A stretch of 64,000 nt of DNA from Mermis nigrescens (taxonomy: Eukaryota; Nematoda; Enoplea; Mermithida; Mermithidae), in the NCBI GenBank assembly GCA_036768485.1, contig JAVLUZ010000415.1:18501-82500 (forward strand). Direction: 5' to 3'. The number at the start of each line of letters is the position of its first letter. The stretch's first letter is position 1. Under the pieces are notes generated by a model, which was not told the DNA's origin, ran no database searches, and saw nothing but the letters and a program-made list of their open reading frames with translations. The position numbers and the translations under genes were made by a program. Positions 1 to 12,078 of this stretch are shown in pieces.

Positions 1-433
1 ACTATTTGCTTCTGTTCGACTTGACCTTTTACGCTATTTAATTGTCGGTTTAACCTTTATTTCTATCGTTATTGAACTCATTAATTTTTCATTATTCATT
101 GTTTAACGCAATTCAAAAATTATTTATTGAATTATTTTTTATCATTTTAACTTTTTATTCAATTCATTATTTGTTTTATTTTTTATTCATTTTTTATTTT
201 AATTCGTGTCTATTATTCAATGTTGTTATTATTTTTAATTATTCTACATTCAATATGCAATTTTATTATTTTATTATTTATTTTTCTACTTTACTTTTTA
301 TTCGCTAATTATTTAATAATCATTCAATTATTTATTTTCAGCGTTTTATTTCATTCTTCATTTTATTGTCTATGCCTTTTATTTCTACACGTTTTGCATT
401 TTTGCGACATGCGTGTAAATGTTTCCGAATCAG
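1..433. other. AT-rich intron or upstream sequence
   Basis: Very AT-rich low-complexity sequence leading to the first recognisable transaminase exon. The open frames here are made of Phe, Ile, Leu and Tyr and look like translated T-rich DNA. The sequence ends in an acceptor (AATCAG) at 433. It is most simply an intron of the GABA transaminase gene, whose earlier exons would lie outside the window. Confidence 0.6.
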
Positions 434-3400
434 GTGCAAAGTTTGATAGAAGAGTGGCGGAAAAAAGAATGCCCAGTGGCTGGCGTCATTGTCGAGCCGA
501 TTCAAGCCGAGGGCGGAGATTTTCACGCGTCGCCTAATTTTTTCGAGGAATTGCAACAAATTACGAAAAAAGTATTAGAACAATATTATAAAATTGATAC
601 CGATGTCTCATGCCTTTAAAAAGCAGCATCCCCATTTCACATTTTGAGAAATAACAAAGTTACGTATAGTTCGATATTTCTTCGTTAATTTTTCATTTAT
701 TTTATGTTATAATTTCGTAAATTTTTAAACTTTGCATTCCTAATTAGTTAAAAAATTTTATTTCATAATTTTAAATTCTAGAACAATTGCGCCTTTATTG
801 TCGATGAAGTTCAAACTGGCTGCGGTTCCACGGGGAACATGTGGGCGCATGAAAGTTGGGGGTTGCCAGAGCCTCCCGATATTGTAACATTTTCTAAGAA
901 AATGTTGCTCGGTGGTTACTTTTATAGTGACGAATATCGAGTTAACGAAGTAAGTCGAAAAACGAGAATTAAAGCATCTAAAACTTGACGACATTAAATA
1001 AAATTAATAGGTATTAAGAATCTTAAAAGAAAAAAGTAAAATTATATAGTAAATGGAAAAAAGGGACTGATCGCCTGATTGTTTAGTACGAATGTTAAGA
1101 AAATAAAAAATGAAAATAAAGTATCACAAATGAGCAAAAGAGCGAGTATTAGTTGTTAACGAGGAATTACACTCGTTTTATAGGCCTCTCTTTTTATTCA
1201 ATAATGGATATTTTATTTAATATTTTATTTTATTTCATAATATTCTTATCCTTATTTATTTTTTATCTTTTTCAATATTAAATATTTTATTCGATCTTTG
1301 CTGTTAATTAAGTCGAATGTCCCAAATCTAAGCCGGTGTAAAGCTGTGCTATTACAAACGTTCTTAAATTTAAGTTTTTCTTCGGTATAAAATTATGAAT
1401 TTTGTTTACTCGTCAGTAAAGTGGACTAGAATGAGAAAGTTTACTATTCTTTTTGCCTTCACTTTTTGACAATTCATTATTCGTCTAATTCGCTCCGAAG
1501 GTTTGTTCGGTGCTTTTCAGGCACGTAGCTGGTTTTCTGGATTGGGGGGGCTAAATTGTTGAAGTCAGGTATCTCAACAGTGTCCGGTAAACTATTCCAA
1601 ATGTTAGTGTATCTATGAGAAAAATTACTTTTATGCAAATTTGAACGAGCAGAAGGTTTAACTAATTTATACGAATTGAAAGCACGTGTGATATTGGTAT
1701 TAGCGATAAAAAGTCTTCGAATTTAAAACAAGAAAAAGCTCGAACGATTTAAAACATTTTACATAAGCATAGGTGTAAACGGCGCAGCTTAAGACGACAG
1801 AAATTCAATTCTTTCAAACGATCGTCATAAGATAAAGCACTGCGAAGCAAATATGCGTTTAGTAAACCTGCGTAGTACATTCTCGATGCGATCCATGTCA
1901 GTGATATAGTAGGGGTTCCAGACTGAGCATGCATATTCCATAATTGGACGTATATAGGTAACAAAAAGCGCGAATTAAATTTTCTCGGTCACGCGAGAAA
2001 AAAGATTTATTAATAAGAAAAGACCGGGAATAAGCTTTTTTTAATGATCTGATTATAGTGGTCCTAAAAACTGAGGTTTTTAGAAAGTAGAACACCAAGA
2101 TCGCGAATATATTCGAAATTTTCAGGGATATTTAGGCTGCTGAGGCAATAATTTATTTTAGGGTTGTTTTTTCCCAGATGAAGAACACAGCTTTTTTGAG
2201 AAGAAATCGAAGTTGCCATAATTTAGAGCAGCTTGAAATGTTATCTAAGCGAAATTGAAGAGAAACGTGGTCTGATGAAGGACCAATAACCTTAACATCG
2301 TCTGCAAACAAATATAAATTGATATTCACGGCAAAATCACATACATCGTCAATAAACATCATAAATAAAGTCGGACTCAAAGGTCTACGTTGCGGCCACC
2401 TCTAGTAATGGGTAGGTAAATAATCAGAAAACAAATTTTCGATACAAACGCGTTGGAATCGATCGCGAAGGAAAACATTCAACCATTCAAGAAGGTTACC
2501 TTTTAATCCAAAATTAGACAGCAGGTACGAAAATTGAATAATTCTACAAAACGCGCCATTAAATTCGTTATGTTCATCATGCCTTACTCAAACTTGGGCT
2601 GTTCGAAAGACAGAAGTTGAACAAAAAAACAGTAAATCTGACGCGAAGAGCCTAACCATTTTGGGCTTATTATTTCAAAAGTGCGCTAGAATCTATTCTG
2701 ACAGTCTTTAAAAAGCGCTTCAAGGATTTTCAACTTTTACCTCAGGGGTACCCTTATAAGAATTATTTGTATTTCCAAAATTTTGGGGGACTGGTCCCCA
2801 TATCCCTCCGAGAGCTACGTGACTATTGCTTTCCAGCCCTTCCGAATATTCAACACGTGGATGGGCGATCCGATAAAGCTGGTCATGTTAGAAGCCGTGG
2901 TAAACACTATAAAGCGAGACAATCTTTTGCAGCTGGTCAAATCGTCCGGTCAACGATTATACAAAGGCTTGTGTGACATACAGGTTAAATCGATTCACAT
3001 ATTTCAATGATTAAATACGCTTTTATGTTGCAACAATAATTATTAATCCATTTTAAAGTAATCATTGCCTTAAAAAGGGAGTATTTTTATATAAGTTGGA
3101 ATTTTTTAAACTTTTTATTCTTATTTTAACGCTAATCTGGTCCGAAACACTCATTCACTTGCTTATTTTTTGTTCCTGTCGCAGACTTGCTCATCACTTT
3201 CGTCTCACATTCTTTAAATTGATTTTCTATTATATTTTTGTACCGTATTTTCCTTTCCTTTGATTTTTCCCAAAACTTGGTTCGAGGTTCTTGTCGTCTT
3301 TCTTTGCTTTATGTCATTTTTAAATAATTGTGTTCTACACCACAATAGCCTTTGGACTTTGCACTCAATAAAGTGGTTTAAACGATTACTTCTTTTAAAA

Positions 3401-3840
3401 GCTTCTGAAAACGTTCAAGTTGTACAATTTACAAAAAAAAACAATAGTTGAAATGCATAGCAAATACTGTTATTCCATGTGTTGTGCAAACATTAAGTGT
3501 GCTTTCCAGGCAAAATATCCTGCTGTGTTGTCTAATGCAAGAGCTCAGGGAACATTCGCTGCCATCGATGTAAACAACGTCGAAACGCGTCAAAAATTAA
3601 TGAGCACGATACTGAGCAAAGGTACTTATTTCGAACAAAAGTATCACGCAGTGCGCACTCTATGCAATTCTTAGCTTATAAAGAATTACGATTCAAAATC
3701 GGACTTCGTAACATTTTTTAGGCTTACAACTTGGCGTTTGCGGCGAAAATAGCGTGCGTTTTAGACCGGCTCTAATTTTTGAACCAAAACACGTTGACAT
3801 ATGCTTGAACATTATAGAAAACGCAATGAAATCATTATGA
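434..3840 (+). CDS. ABAT: 4-aminobutyrate aminotransferase (GABA transaminase), 3' exons
   Basis: C-terminal half of the PLP enzyme that moves the amino group of GABA to 2-oxoglutarate, giving succinic semialdehyde and glutamate in the mitochondrial matrix. I read five exons: 434-571, 782-949, 2837-2983, 3510-3621 and 3722-3840 (stop TGA). All are bounded by AG/GT and in phase 0,0,0,1. Family signatures seen: [17 protein letters not shown] in exon 1; [13 protein letters not shown] in exon 2, whose Asp should contact the PLP nitrogen; TFSKKM in exon 2, where the second Lys (codon 899-901) aligns with the PLP Schiff-base lysine; [10 protein letters not shown] in exon 3; and [10 protein letters not shown] in the last exon. 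About 227 residues are present of the ~500 usual, so the 5' part lies beyond the left edge. Intron 2 (1.9 kb) holds an antisense retrotransposon relic. No frameshift or stop was seen, so the gene is probably functional. Family identity is confident; the first exon's left border is less so. Confidence 0.93.
1477..2600 (-). pseudogene. 5'-truncated non-LTR retrotransposon reverse transcriptase relic
   Basis: Antisense to the transaminase and inside its second intron. In N- to C-terminal order on the minus strand I see a finger/palm stretch resembling [19 protein letters not shown] (about 2,500-2,440), then [14 protein letters not shown], then the catalytic-type box LFADDVKV (about 2,300). A thumb-like stretch with [15 protein letters not shown] follows, and a terminal block containing [17 protein letters not shown] ends at a TAA (1,477-1,479). 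This order is that of CR1/Jockey-type elements. Frames change at several points (near 2,400, 2,100 and 1,900), and the endonuclease half is missing, as in typical 5' truncation. No poly-A tail or target duplication was identified. The element is dead. Confidence 0.8.
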
Positions 3841-4012
3841 TTTGTTACCCAAATTAATGACGCTTCCTTCGTTTCTTGATTTCGTCCTGCCTCGCCTTCT
3901 ATTATATCAATTGTAAAATGGTGTACCTATATGTTTCTACTTATATTGTAAACGCCAGCGCAGTCTTTTATGTCAAAATGTTTACAGATATACGTGCCTA
4001 ATATGTATATAT
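3841..4012. other. 3' flank of GABA transaminase
   Basis: AT-rich sequence after the stop codon, running into the palindromic repeat at 4,013. No canonical AATAAA is obvious close to the stop, so the polyadenylation site was not located. Confidence 0.4.
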
Positions 4013-5103
4013 CATAGGTAGCACGATAGCGCTACCTAGAATTAGGTACTTGGCCATCCTTTTTCTTATATGTTTCTCACAGCGAGTGCGAAATTTGTGC
4101 CCCCCCCCTCACAGCAACAACGGCACACACCTGGGAGGTGCGGTTTTTTTTTAAATCGATGAATACTTAAAAAATTAGATGCCCGTCTTTTTTTGTTTAC
4201 ACTCAATACTGAGTTAGCAATGAGAGTGTAAATTGAAAAATCAAATAATTTGCGGAGGGCTAATTTTTTTGTAAATGTTGCCCCCGAGCTGTAGATTTCG
4301 AATCTGACCTTAAAGTTTCTTTTCACTCAATGGTTGTTGCATAAAAATGTAAAGTAAGCGGGTTTTATACTCTGCGTGTTTTCAGCTTATCTAACTCAAT
4401 TTTGGTTTCTGTGCAGTCCAATTGGTTTTATGATGTAGAGGGTTACAATATCTCAAGGACTAGTTTGTTATCTCTTTCATCGCAATATTGATCTGTGATC
4501 GTTTTAGTGTAAAGGGTTCGAGGCGAAAAACAAAATTTATTCAGCTACTATGCTAAGTAGGCGGAACAAGCTAATTATGATTAAAATGTGCCCTGTTCTT
4601 AGCGTTACAGATCCTAGTTTATTTTGTTTCTATACACCCAATATTGCGTTATTAGCACAAGTGTAAAGTTTGCACCAACTGATTAGTAGGTTACGAATCT
4701 GGTCTTAAAATTTCTTTACGCTTATCTTTGCACAGGAGTGTAAAGTAGACGTTTACCATTTTCATGTGCTGAAACATATCTAACTCAGTTTTACATTCTA
4801 TGCAATCTGATTGGTTTCAAAAGGTATACACTTATAAAATCTAGGGATGTTTTTTTGTTTTTTTTCGAAAAAGTAATATTTTCGAATTTAGAGACGGTTT
4901 ATTGTAAAGAGTCTGGGACAAAAAAAATTTTCCCTGCCGTATTCTCCACTTAGTAGACAGAACGCGGTAATTATCTCTAAAATGTACCTCGTCCCAAGCG
5001 CTACACGCCAAAATTTATTTTGTTTCTTTACAATCAAAATTGCATTATTAGTGCAGTTGTAAACTTTGCACTGAAAAACTTTTTTCGTCCAGAGCGTCGT
5101 GAT
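4013..5103. repeat. Left arm of long-arm TTTACAC-rich element, with ~474-bp units
   Basis: Begins with an imperfect hairpin (TAGGTAGCACGATAGCGCTACCTA) of the kind that bounds the other long-arm repeats at about 6,133, 12,078, 23,070 and 33,350. Inside are two diverged units in inverted orientation to the ~474-bp tandem units at 16.3-17.5 kb, recognisable by the shared segments around CAATTGGTTTTATGATGTAGAG and the paired GTGTAAA/TTTACAC motifs. It is interrupted or ended by the 296-bp element at 5,104. No coding potential was seen. Confidence 0.6.
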
Positions 5104-5399
5104 CACACATGGGCATGGGGGGTTTGAAGGGGTATGCACCCCCCAGAAGTTGAAATACCCCCCCAGAAGTTGAAATACCCCCCCCCCAGAAATCAAAATA
5201 CCCCCTCAGAAAAAATTTTTTTTTTGCTTTTTTAGCAATTTTTTGATGCCATTGGATAGAGCTTAATGAGAAACGTCGAAAAATGGTGTTTTTTTCGCCA
5301 TACCACCATTTTTAAGGCCATTTTTGACCTTTAAAAATTTTTCACCCCCCCCCAGAAATTTTTTCACCCCCCCCAGAATTTTGGTGCTGCCCACCTATG
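5104..5399 (+). mobile_element. hAT-like MITE (family M1) with perfect 8-bp target duplication
   Basis: 296 bp, from CACACATGGGC to GCCCACCTATG, flanked on both sides by GTCGTGAT (5,096-5,103 and 5,400-5,407). The interior has C-run blocks after the left end, then GATGCCATTGGATAG and AAACGTCGAAAAATGGTG, then T-rich sequence and more C runs before the right end. It has no reading frame, so it would need a transposase in trans. It is the reference copy for the most frequent repeat in the window. The 8-bp duplication and short inverted ends beginning CA point to the hAT superfamily. Confidence 0.88.
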
Positions 5400-5407
5400 G
5401 TCGTGAT

Positions 5408-6132
5408 GATGAATTTTTAAAAAATGTTCTCTGTAAGGTCAGAATAACGAATCTGACCTTTAAACTTTTCTACAGTCAGTGTTGTTGAGGTATGAAGAAG
5501 TGAACTTTCAATTATACATACATTTTCTAATGCCGATAGATAACTCCGTATTGAATATTGTTTGATCAGATTTTTCTTAGCTCAGAGGTTTTTGACTCGT
5601 CTTTAATAAATAATTATTTTATCATAAATGCACTATTCTTAAACTTCAGTAGAATGATGAATATTTTCAAAGTAGTATAATCAAGCTAAAATCTTCGCTG
5701 CGAGACTCAGTTAATGTGCATTGTATTGATAGACAGGCACCTAATCATATGTTCCGTTATGTCGCCATGTTTAAAAACCTGCAGCATAATAAGTATAGGA
5801 TGCTGTTTGAAAGTAGGGAAATGATTTCAGATTTTTATCTATTGTCCACAATACAGCGAAATCATGAGTGACAAAGTATTAAAATCCGCCGATATGTTGA
5901 GTTCGTGCAAGTGGCTGGCGTATCCGTTCTCGCATGTGGATTTAGAAAAAGAATAATGGGTTCAAATCTGAATACTGACTTTTTTCATTTTTTAATTCGC
6001 TCGGCAAAACTGCACTTCATTTGACTAATTCATTCATTTAGGTTAAGTAATACGCTGGCTTCTTCATTTATAGTTTTGCAAAACTCCAAATTTATGTTTA
6101 CTGTTTTATTTTAGGTGTCAGTATTTAATCAT
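5408..6132. other. Non-coding sequence between repeat arms
   Basis: AT-rich, without convincing exons. It resumes sequence related to the TTTACAC-rich arms just after the element at 5,104, then becomes apparently unique up to the next arm. No gene is supported. Confidence 0.4.
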
Positions 6133-7142
6133 AAATAGCGCATTAGCGCGTACCTATAATATACTTGGATACCCCAGCACCTGTGCACCCCCTACAGCTA
6201 AAACGGGACACATCTGGGAGGTGCGGTTTTTTTAAAGAAATATAATAAAAAAATTCGCTGCCTGTCTTTTTTTGTTTTTTTACACGCAAAACTGACTGTG
6301 TAAAGAAGGTGTAAAGTTTTGGCGTAACGATATAACATACAGCGAATTCCGGGGTTTTTTTACCGGACTTGTGGACAACTCAGTATTGACTCTTCGAACA
6401 ATTTAATGGCATAGATTTATAGAGGGAAGAATTTTGCAGATGACACGTTTTGTTTCTTTGAATGTCGCCTTAGTTCTCGAACGGCAGTGTAAAGAGTGCG
6501 AAAAAACGGGGGTGAAAAGACACATTTTGGTCGAGTTTTCGACTTGTTTATGTCTGCCAACAACTCCGGTTATAAGTTTTGAGAATTTTTTCTAACAGAA
6601 ATGTACTACAGATCAAGGGATATCTTGTGCTTACCAGCAAACTTTTCTACAATCAATACGCACTTAGTACCAGAGGTTTAAACTTTATACTCTAGTGGAT
6701 AAGTAAAAAACAGATCTTGTCCAAGATTTCTCTGCCAACTTTTGTCAGTTATGAGTTGGGAGGAATTGAATAAAATTAAATGAAGTAACTTCTAAGGGCT
6801 ATACGTCGAAGCAAGCTACGTTCAAAAAAACGTAATATTTAGATGTATATGGGGATGTAAAGTTCGAAATCTGAGGTGTAAAATAAGCGAAAAACAGGTT
6901 ATTTCGTATTTTGATTGGTAAATCATATCAAATGTTTTTCGGAACATAAATTTGGCATATTCAAACGTACTACAATCAAAGGGCTACAAACTGGCCCAAC
7001 CGAATTTATTTACACTCAATGGGGCGTTAGGTTAAGATTTTTCAAGTTTACAATGTGGTGGACAGTGGAAAATGCGTGTTTGTCCATTTTTTTGTTCGCC
7101 ACTTTCTCTGTTCAGAAGTCGAGCGAGGTCGAATAGGATAAA

Positions 7143-8378
7143 AAATAGCAAAGAAAAATGCTCAGATGGAACAAAAAAGGTAGAATATACGTGGAACAAA
7201 GAATTATCAAGGACGTAAAAGGGGGGACTAGAAAAATCCTATCTACAAATGTCACCAAATTTGCTGAAACTCATAAATTTCCTAAACAAAGAAAAAATGA
7301 AAGTAAGTAAATCAAAGAAAAAACCTACCTGTGCCTAAAACTCTTTTTTCTTAAGCAACGCAAAAATCGAAGTATATTTTGCGGCCTCTGAAAAAAATAG
7401 GTGAACCTTCTCATATTGTCCACCCTACAGTAAGGGCGAAGAAAACACCATTTTTGAACGGTTATTGTCGAGCTCTATCTATTGGTACCTACCAAAAAAA
7501 CCCAAAAAGAGCAGAAAGATTTAAAAAATTGAATTCTGGAAGTATTGTTGGGTATTTGCGTTTTCTTGTTGGGTATTTTGCCTTGGGGTGCATACTCCAC
7601 AAACCCCTAATGTCTAGGTATGGTGTCCAATGCTTAATATAAAGCTTATAAAATAAATCTCAAATCTGCGTTTTTGCTAATCACTTGCAACGTTAATTCA
7701 TTCGATATTGTGGCTAGATAAAGATTACAAAAAGTTATATCCTATGATTATTTGCGATACCGCAACGAAAGACTGCGATTTCTATATAATGCATGCGTCC
7801 ATTCAGAACCTACTCTTCTGGCATTTAATCCCACCAGACCACCCGGATTTCATTCCTGCCCATGTAAACTGATAACTATTAGGCATGGGAGGTTAGGGGT
7901 ATGCACCAGTGTTCAATCAGAAACGTCGAAAATTGCCGTTTTTCCAACATACCATAATTACTATTTTTTGACCCAGAAAAATATTGCAACATGGCGCTGC
8001 TCAGCTATGGCGATATCTGCTTTTGCAGAGTGAGTGGTTCAGTTATCTAGCCCAATGTTTCATCTTTGTTCGACAGGATGCTGCTTTCTTCTGCAGGCCG
8101 CAGAATATACTTCGATTTTTGCGTTGCTTAGAAAAAGTCTGATTTTTAGCAGATCTTGCAGTTTTAGGCACAGGTAGGTTTTTTCTTTGATTTCCTTACT
8201 TTCATTTTTTCTTTATTTAGGAAATTTCTGAGCTTCAGCAAATTTTGTGACATTTGTAGATAGGAGCTATTTCTAGTCCCCTCCTTCTACGTCCTTGATA
8301 ATTCTTTGTGTCCAAGTATATTCTACCTTTTTTTGTTCCATCGGAGCATTTTTCTTTGCTAGTACCTCTACTTTTTAA
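7143..8378. mobile_element. TACTAGC-family inverted-repeat element, copy a
   Basis: Left arm begins TAGCAAAGAAAAATGCTCAG; the right arm ends with the complement (GAGCATTTTTCTTTGCTAGTA) near 8,365. The arms are about 250 bp and contain CAACGCAAAAATCGAAGTATATT next to GCGGCC. The centre, including a diverged M1-type MITE around 7,410-7,620 and a stretch near 7,800-8,030, is shared almost base for base with the copy at 35.9-37.2 kb. The 87- and 93-codon frames inside are repeat sequence, not genes. Confidence 0.65.
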
Positions 8379-8559
8379 TTAGCAAGATTTGGAAATACAA
8401 TACTAGATTTCATTTACTGTGCGGTTCTTCTAATAATTGAATGGTTTAAACTTTACAAAGCTACCAGTTGTAGGAGGAACAAATATTCTGATTAGTAATT
8501 CTTATGTTACGTAGAACATCCTGTAAAGAAATATACTTCCAAAACTTTCTAGAGCTAAA

Positions 8560-9560
8560 CTTAATTTACATTTTAAACTTTACACAAGAGTGTAAAGAAT
8601 TTTAGTAGGATTAATAATTTCGATATTGCTCTGATATAACGATCAGCATTTATTAAGAAATGAAACCTCTATAATGTTCTAAGAACAAATTAACATTAGG
8701 TGTTAATCACTTTACACTACTCTTCATGCGCCCCTAGCAGACGTATCACATCTGTTTCCATATATATTTTACGACTTCAGGGAAAAAATAAGTTACCGTG
8801 AGGCTCTAGAATGGAGCTTATTATACAGTGTAAACTTTACACTAGCAGCGAGTGTAAAGAAGATTTTAGTCGGTTTTGTAAATTCGATATTACTCGGATA
8901 TTACGATCAACATTCATGGAAAAATTACGTCTCCATAACGGTTTGAGGACAAATAGACACAGATGTAAATCACTTTACATCACTGTTGAGTGTAAACGAA
9001 CGCGCCCAGCTGACGTCCCTTATTTGATTCCATGTAAATTTTCAGATTTTGGCACAAAATTCAGGTTTTCGCAAAGCTCTAGAACGAAGATTAATTAGCA
9101 GTGTATATTTTACACAACCGCCTAGTGTAAAGAGGATTTTATTCCGATTTGTAAATATGATATTACTCGGATATTATTATCAACATTTATGAAAAAATTG
9201 CATGTCTACAATGGTCTGAGGACAAATAAACAATGAGTGTAAACTACATTTACATCACAGTTGGATGTAAACAAACGCGCCTACGTGACGTCTCACATTT
9301 GATTCTTCGAAAATTTCTAGACTTTAGGAAAAAATTAGGTTTCTGGAATGCTCAAAAACGAAGATAAATACATATGTAGTGTAAACTTCATGTAAACACC
9401 TAGTGTAAATAAGATTTTGGTTAGATCCGTAATTTTGATATTGTTCCGATATTACGATTAATATTTATGAAAAAATTAAGTCTCCATAATGTTCTATGGG
9501 CAAACTAACAATAGGTGTAAACCACTTTACAACACTGTAGAGTGTAAACATATGCGCCAG
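8560..9560 (+). repeat. Tandem ~275-bp units with GTGTAAACTTTACAC palindromes
   Basis: Four diverged units begin near 8,550, 8,828, 9,100 and 9,375. Each has a GTGTAAA..TTTACAC pair, a GATATTACTCGGATATTACGA-like core, and a second pair around AATCACTTTACATCACTGTTG. The same units occur at 21,080-21,900, and inverted at about 12,240-12,830. They form the inner part of the long-arm elements. Confidence 0.75.
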
Positions 9561-9846
9561 ACTGGCATATCAAATTTAGTCCCTGGTCCATTTCTAGACT
9601 TGATAATCGTGTCCCTGACTCATAACCGGAGAAGCAGGCAGAAAAAAACAAGACAGAAACGCATTTTAAACACCAAATTTTTGAGTTTACACTCGCTAAA
9701 TATTAATGTATAGACAATTTGCGTTGACATGCACCTGATATAAAGCACTTTATTTTTATTCTATTGGACATATCCTGACTTCTGGACGGAGAAAGTGGCG
9801 AACAAAAGACGCAACAAAAACGTATTTTCCATCATTTAGAAGGTAA

Positions 9847-10083
9847 CGTCCCGGGTGATCGACAGTCCCGGGTGACCGACAGTCCCGGGTCACCGACAGT
9901 CCCGGGTGACCGACAGTCCCGGGTCACCGACAAATAGTATAAAAATAGATCTGTCAATCAAAAATTCCCGAGTGACCGACAGTACCTACTGGCCGACTGT
10001 TCCGAGTGGCCGACAGTCCCGGGTGGCCGACTGTACCGGGTGGCCGACAGTCCCGAGTGGCCGACACTGTACCGGGTGATCGA
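9847..10083 (+). repeat. 17-bp tandem array, left arm of foldback element
   Basis: About a dozen copies of GTCCCGGGTGACCGACA, drifting to GTCCCGGGTGGCCGACT and GTACCGGGTGGCCGACA forms. The array is split by a ~35-bp AT-rich spacer (about 9,928-9,966). The inverted partner is at 10,907-11,128. Confidence 0.9.
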
Positions 10084-10906
10084 TAGATGGCATGAAAATT
10101 TCCAAATGACTCAGTTGCACTATCACTATAAATAAATATTTTTTTAAAAATCGAAATACGTAATTTTTTCATTCTCTTAGAATAGCAATAAAAATTTGCA
10201 CTGGCATAAATGTGAATATAAACTTATTACATGTACATATTGTATTGTATATAAACTTATTAAATGTGCATATTTACTTAACAATTTTGTTTCAAATATC
10301 AAATATTCATTTTTGTCCAGTCGTCTTTAGGATCGTGAATTACTTATATTTTTGTGCGCGTTAAATTCGGCCTACAGCGTAGTTTCACATGCGCTATGGA
10401 ATGCATAAGCAATAAATCGCGTTTAGGCACCTTCAGAATCAAAAAATTCTAAAAATAAAACCTCATTTGCATTTTGAATCGGGCGGATACTTAATCCTTT
10501 TTTGTCAAAATAAACATTTTTAAGTGGAGCGTTGCACAGTATTTTCGAAAACTGAGAAACTGGCTGCACAAAAGTCTTGGCTACGCCTCTGTTTTTGGTT
10601 AAATGGCGAGTAAATCATTTGATGGCACTTTCGCAGCACTGAAGTTACACAAATATGTAGCTGTAATTTTGCAGCCACAATAAGTTTAAGTAGGATAGCA
10701 CTAAAATATTACGAAATGTAAATAATAGGCCTTTTTTACCAAATCCTGCATGTTTTAAATTTGCTATGAATTCATATGAGCAATGTTATTGCATTGGTAA
10801 AACTATTTATGTGCATAAATAGGTATGTACCTACTTGAAAAGGCATTAATTTTCCGAAATCATTAGTCAGTTAGGAATTTTCATGACAATTTTATTATTA
10901 TACCAC

Positions 10907-11128
10907 TTGTCGGTCACCCGGGACTGTCGGCCACCCGGTACAGTCGGCCACCCGGGACTGTCGGCCACCCGGTATAGCCGGCCACCCGGGACTGTCGGCC
11001 AGACGGGAATTTTTTGATTGACAGATCTATTCTTAAAACCATTTGTCGGTCACCCGGGACTGTCGGTCACCCGGGACTGTCGGTCACCCGGGACTGTCGG
11101 TCACTCGGGACTGTCGGTCACCCGGGAC
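10907..11128 (-). repeat. 17-bp tandem array, right arm of foldback element
   Basis: Inverted counterpart of the left arm, written on the plus strand as TGTCGGTCACCCGGGAC repeats. It carries the same AT-rich spacer, inverted, near 10,998-11,040. The symmetric position of the spacer shows that the arms are copies of each other, not independently grown satellites. Confidence 0.9.
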
Positions 11129-12078
11129 ACAATCATTTAGAACACTGTAAACTTTAAAATTCCGTACCGAACTCCCCATTAAGTTTAAAGAAATTCGGTT
11201 TGGTACAATTTGTAGCTTTTAAATCGTAGTACATTCTTGTGAGCCGAAATGCTCTTGCAAAAATTATTTGGTATGATTTATTAATCAAAAATTCGGAAAA
11301 AACGTGTTTTTTCGCCCATTTTTTACCTCTGATTCCGAACTTTACACCCCCATAAATAACTCAATATTGCGTTTTTTTAAATGCGATTTGCTGCGTATGT
11401 GTAGCTACTGAGAGGCACTATATTACTGCTGAATTTGATTTCACCTGACTCATAAGCGGAAAAATTTGGCAGGAGAAATCTTAGTTAAAATCTGTTTTTA
11501 CTCCATCCACTAGAGTGTAAACTTTAAACCCCAGGATCTAACTCACCATAGAGCGTAGAAGACTTTGCTTATATGCAGAATGTATCCCTTGATCCGCTCT
11601 ACATTTCTGTCAGAAAACATTTTAAAAACTCATAACCGGAGTTAGTATCAGACATAAGCAGGTTGAAAACTCGATCAAAAAGTGCTTTTTCACCCCCAGA
11701 TTTTCGCACTCTTTACACTGCCATTCGAAAACTAATGCGAATTTCAAAACACAAAAAATGATGATCTGTAGAATTCATCTCTCTATAATCCTATGCTATT
11801 TAATTGTTCGAGTCTCCAATAATCAGTTGTCCACATGCCGCAGTAAAAAGGTCCCAAAATTTGTCTTATGTTATTACATTACAAAAAAATTTACACCTTC
11901 TTTACACTGTCAGTTTTGAGTTTCAAGAAAAACAAAAAAATACGAGCAGCCAATTTTTATATTATCTTTCTTTAAAAAAGCGCACCTTCCAGAAGTGTCC
12001 AGTTATAGCTGTAGGGGGTGCACAGGTGTTAGGAGTACCCAAGTATATTACAGGTACGCGCTAACGCGCTACCTATGA

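Larger units (their letters stand above)
9841..11132. mobile_element. Foldback (FB-like/MULE-like) element with 17-bp arrays and 9-10 bp target duplication
   Basis: 1,292 bp. The flanks are TCATTTAGA on both sides (9,832-9,840 and 11,133-11,141; the next base A also matches). The related sequence at 22,128-22,136 has the site once and uninterrupted, so the insertion and its duplication are visible directly. The left arm (9,847-10,083) is an array of the 17-bp unit GTCCCGGGTGACCGACA; the right arm (10,907-11,128) is the same array inverted. Both arms also share the spacer AGATCTGTCAATCAAAAATT. The ~820-bp centre is AT-rich with no reading frame. Long inverted repeats built from short tandem units plus a 9-bp duplication are the hallmark of Drosophila FB elements, linked to Mutator-like transposases. 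Confidence 0.85.
6133..12078. mobile_element. Long-arm inverted-repeat element E1 (TTTACAC/GTGTAAA-rich)
   Basis: The two ends are reverse complements. The left end reads GCGCATTAGCGCGTACCTA..CACCTGTGCACCCCCTACAGC near 6,135-6,200, and the right end carries its complement near 12,005-12,078. About 1 kb of each arm is related (6,133-7,140 and 11,140-12,078). Between the arms lie the TACTAGC-family element at 7,143, four ~275-bp tandem units rich in the palindrome GTGTAAACTTTACAC (8,560-9,560), and a foldback element inserted at 9,841. The same right-arm sequence, lacking that insertion, recurs at 20,690-23,070. No transposase frame was seen. It may be a non-autonomous transposon in which the repeated TTTACAC sites are binding sites, but this is inference. 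Confidence 0.6.

Noticed and set aside
9847..10083. Satellite DNA or a zinc-finger-like binding array
   Set aside because: The inverted partner, the shared spacer and the target duplication show that it is an arm of a foldback transposon.
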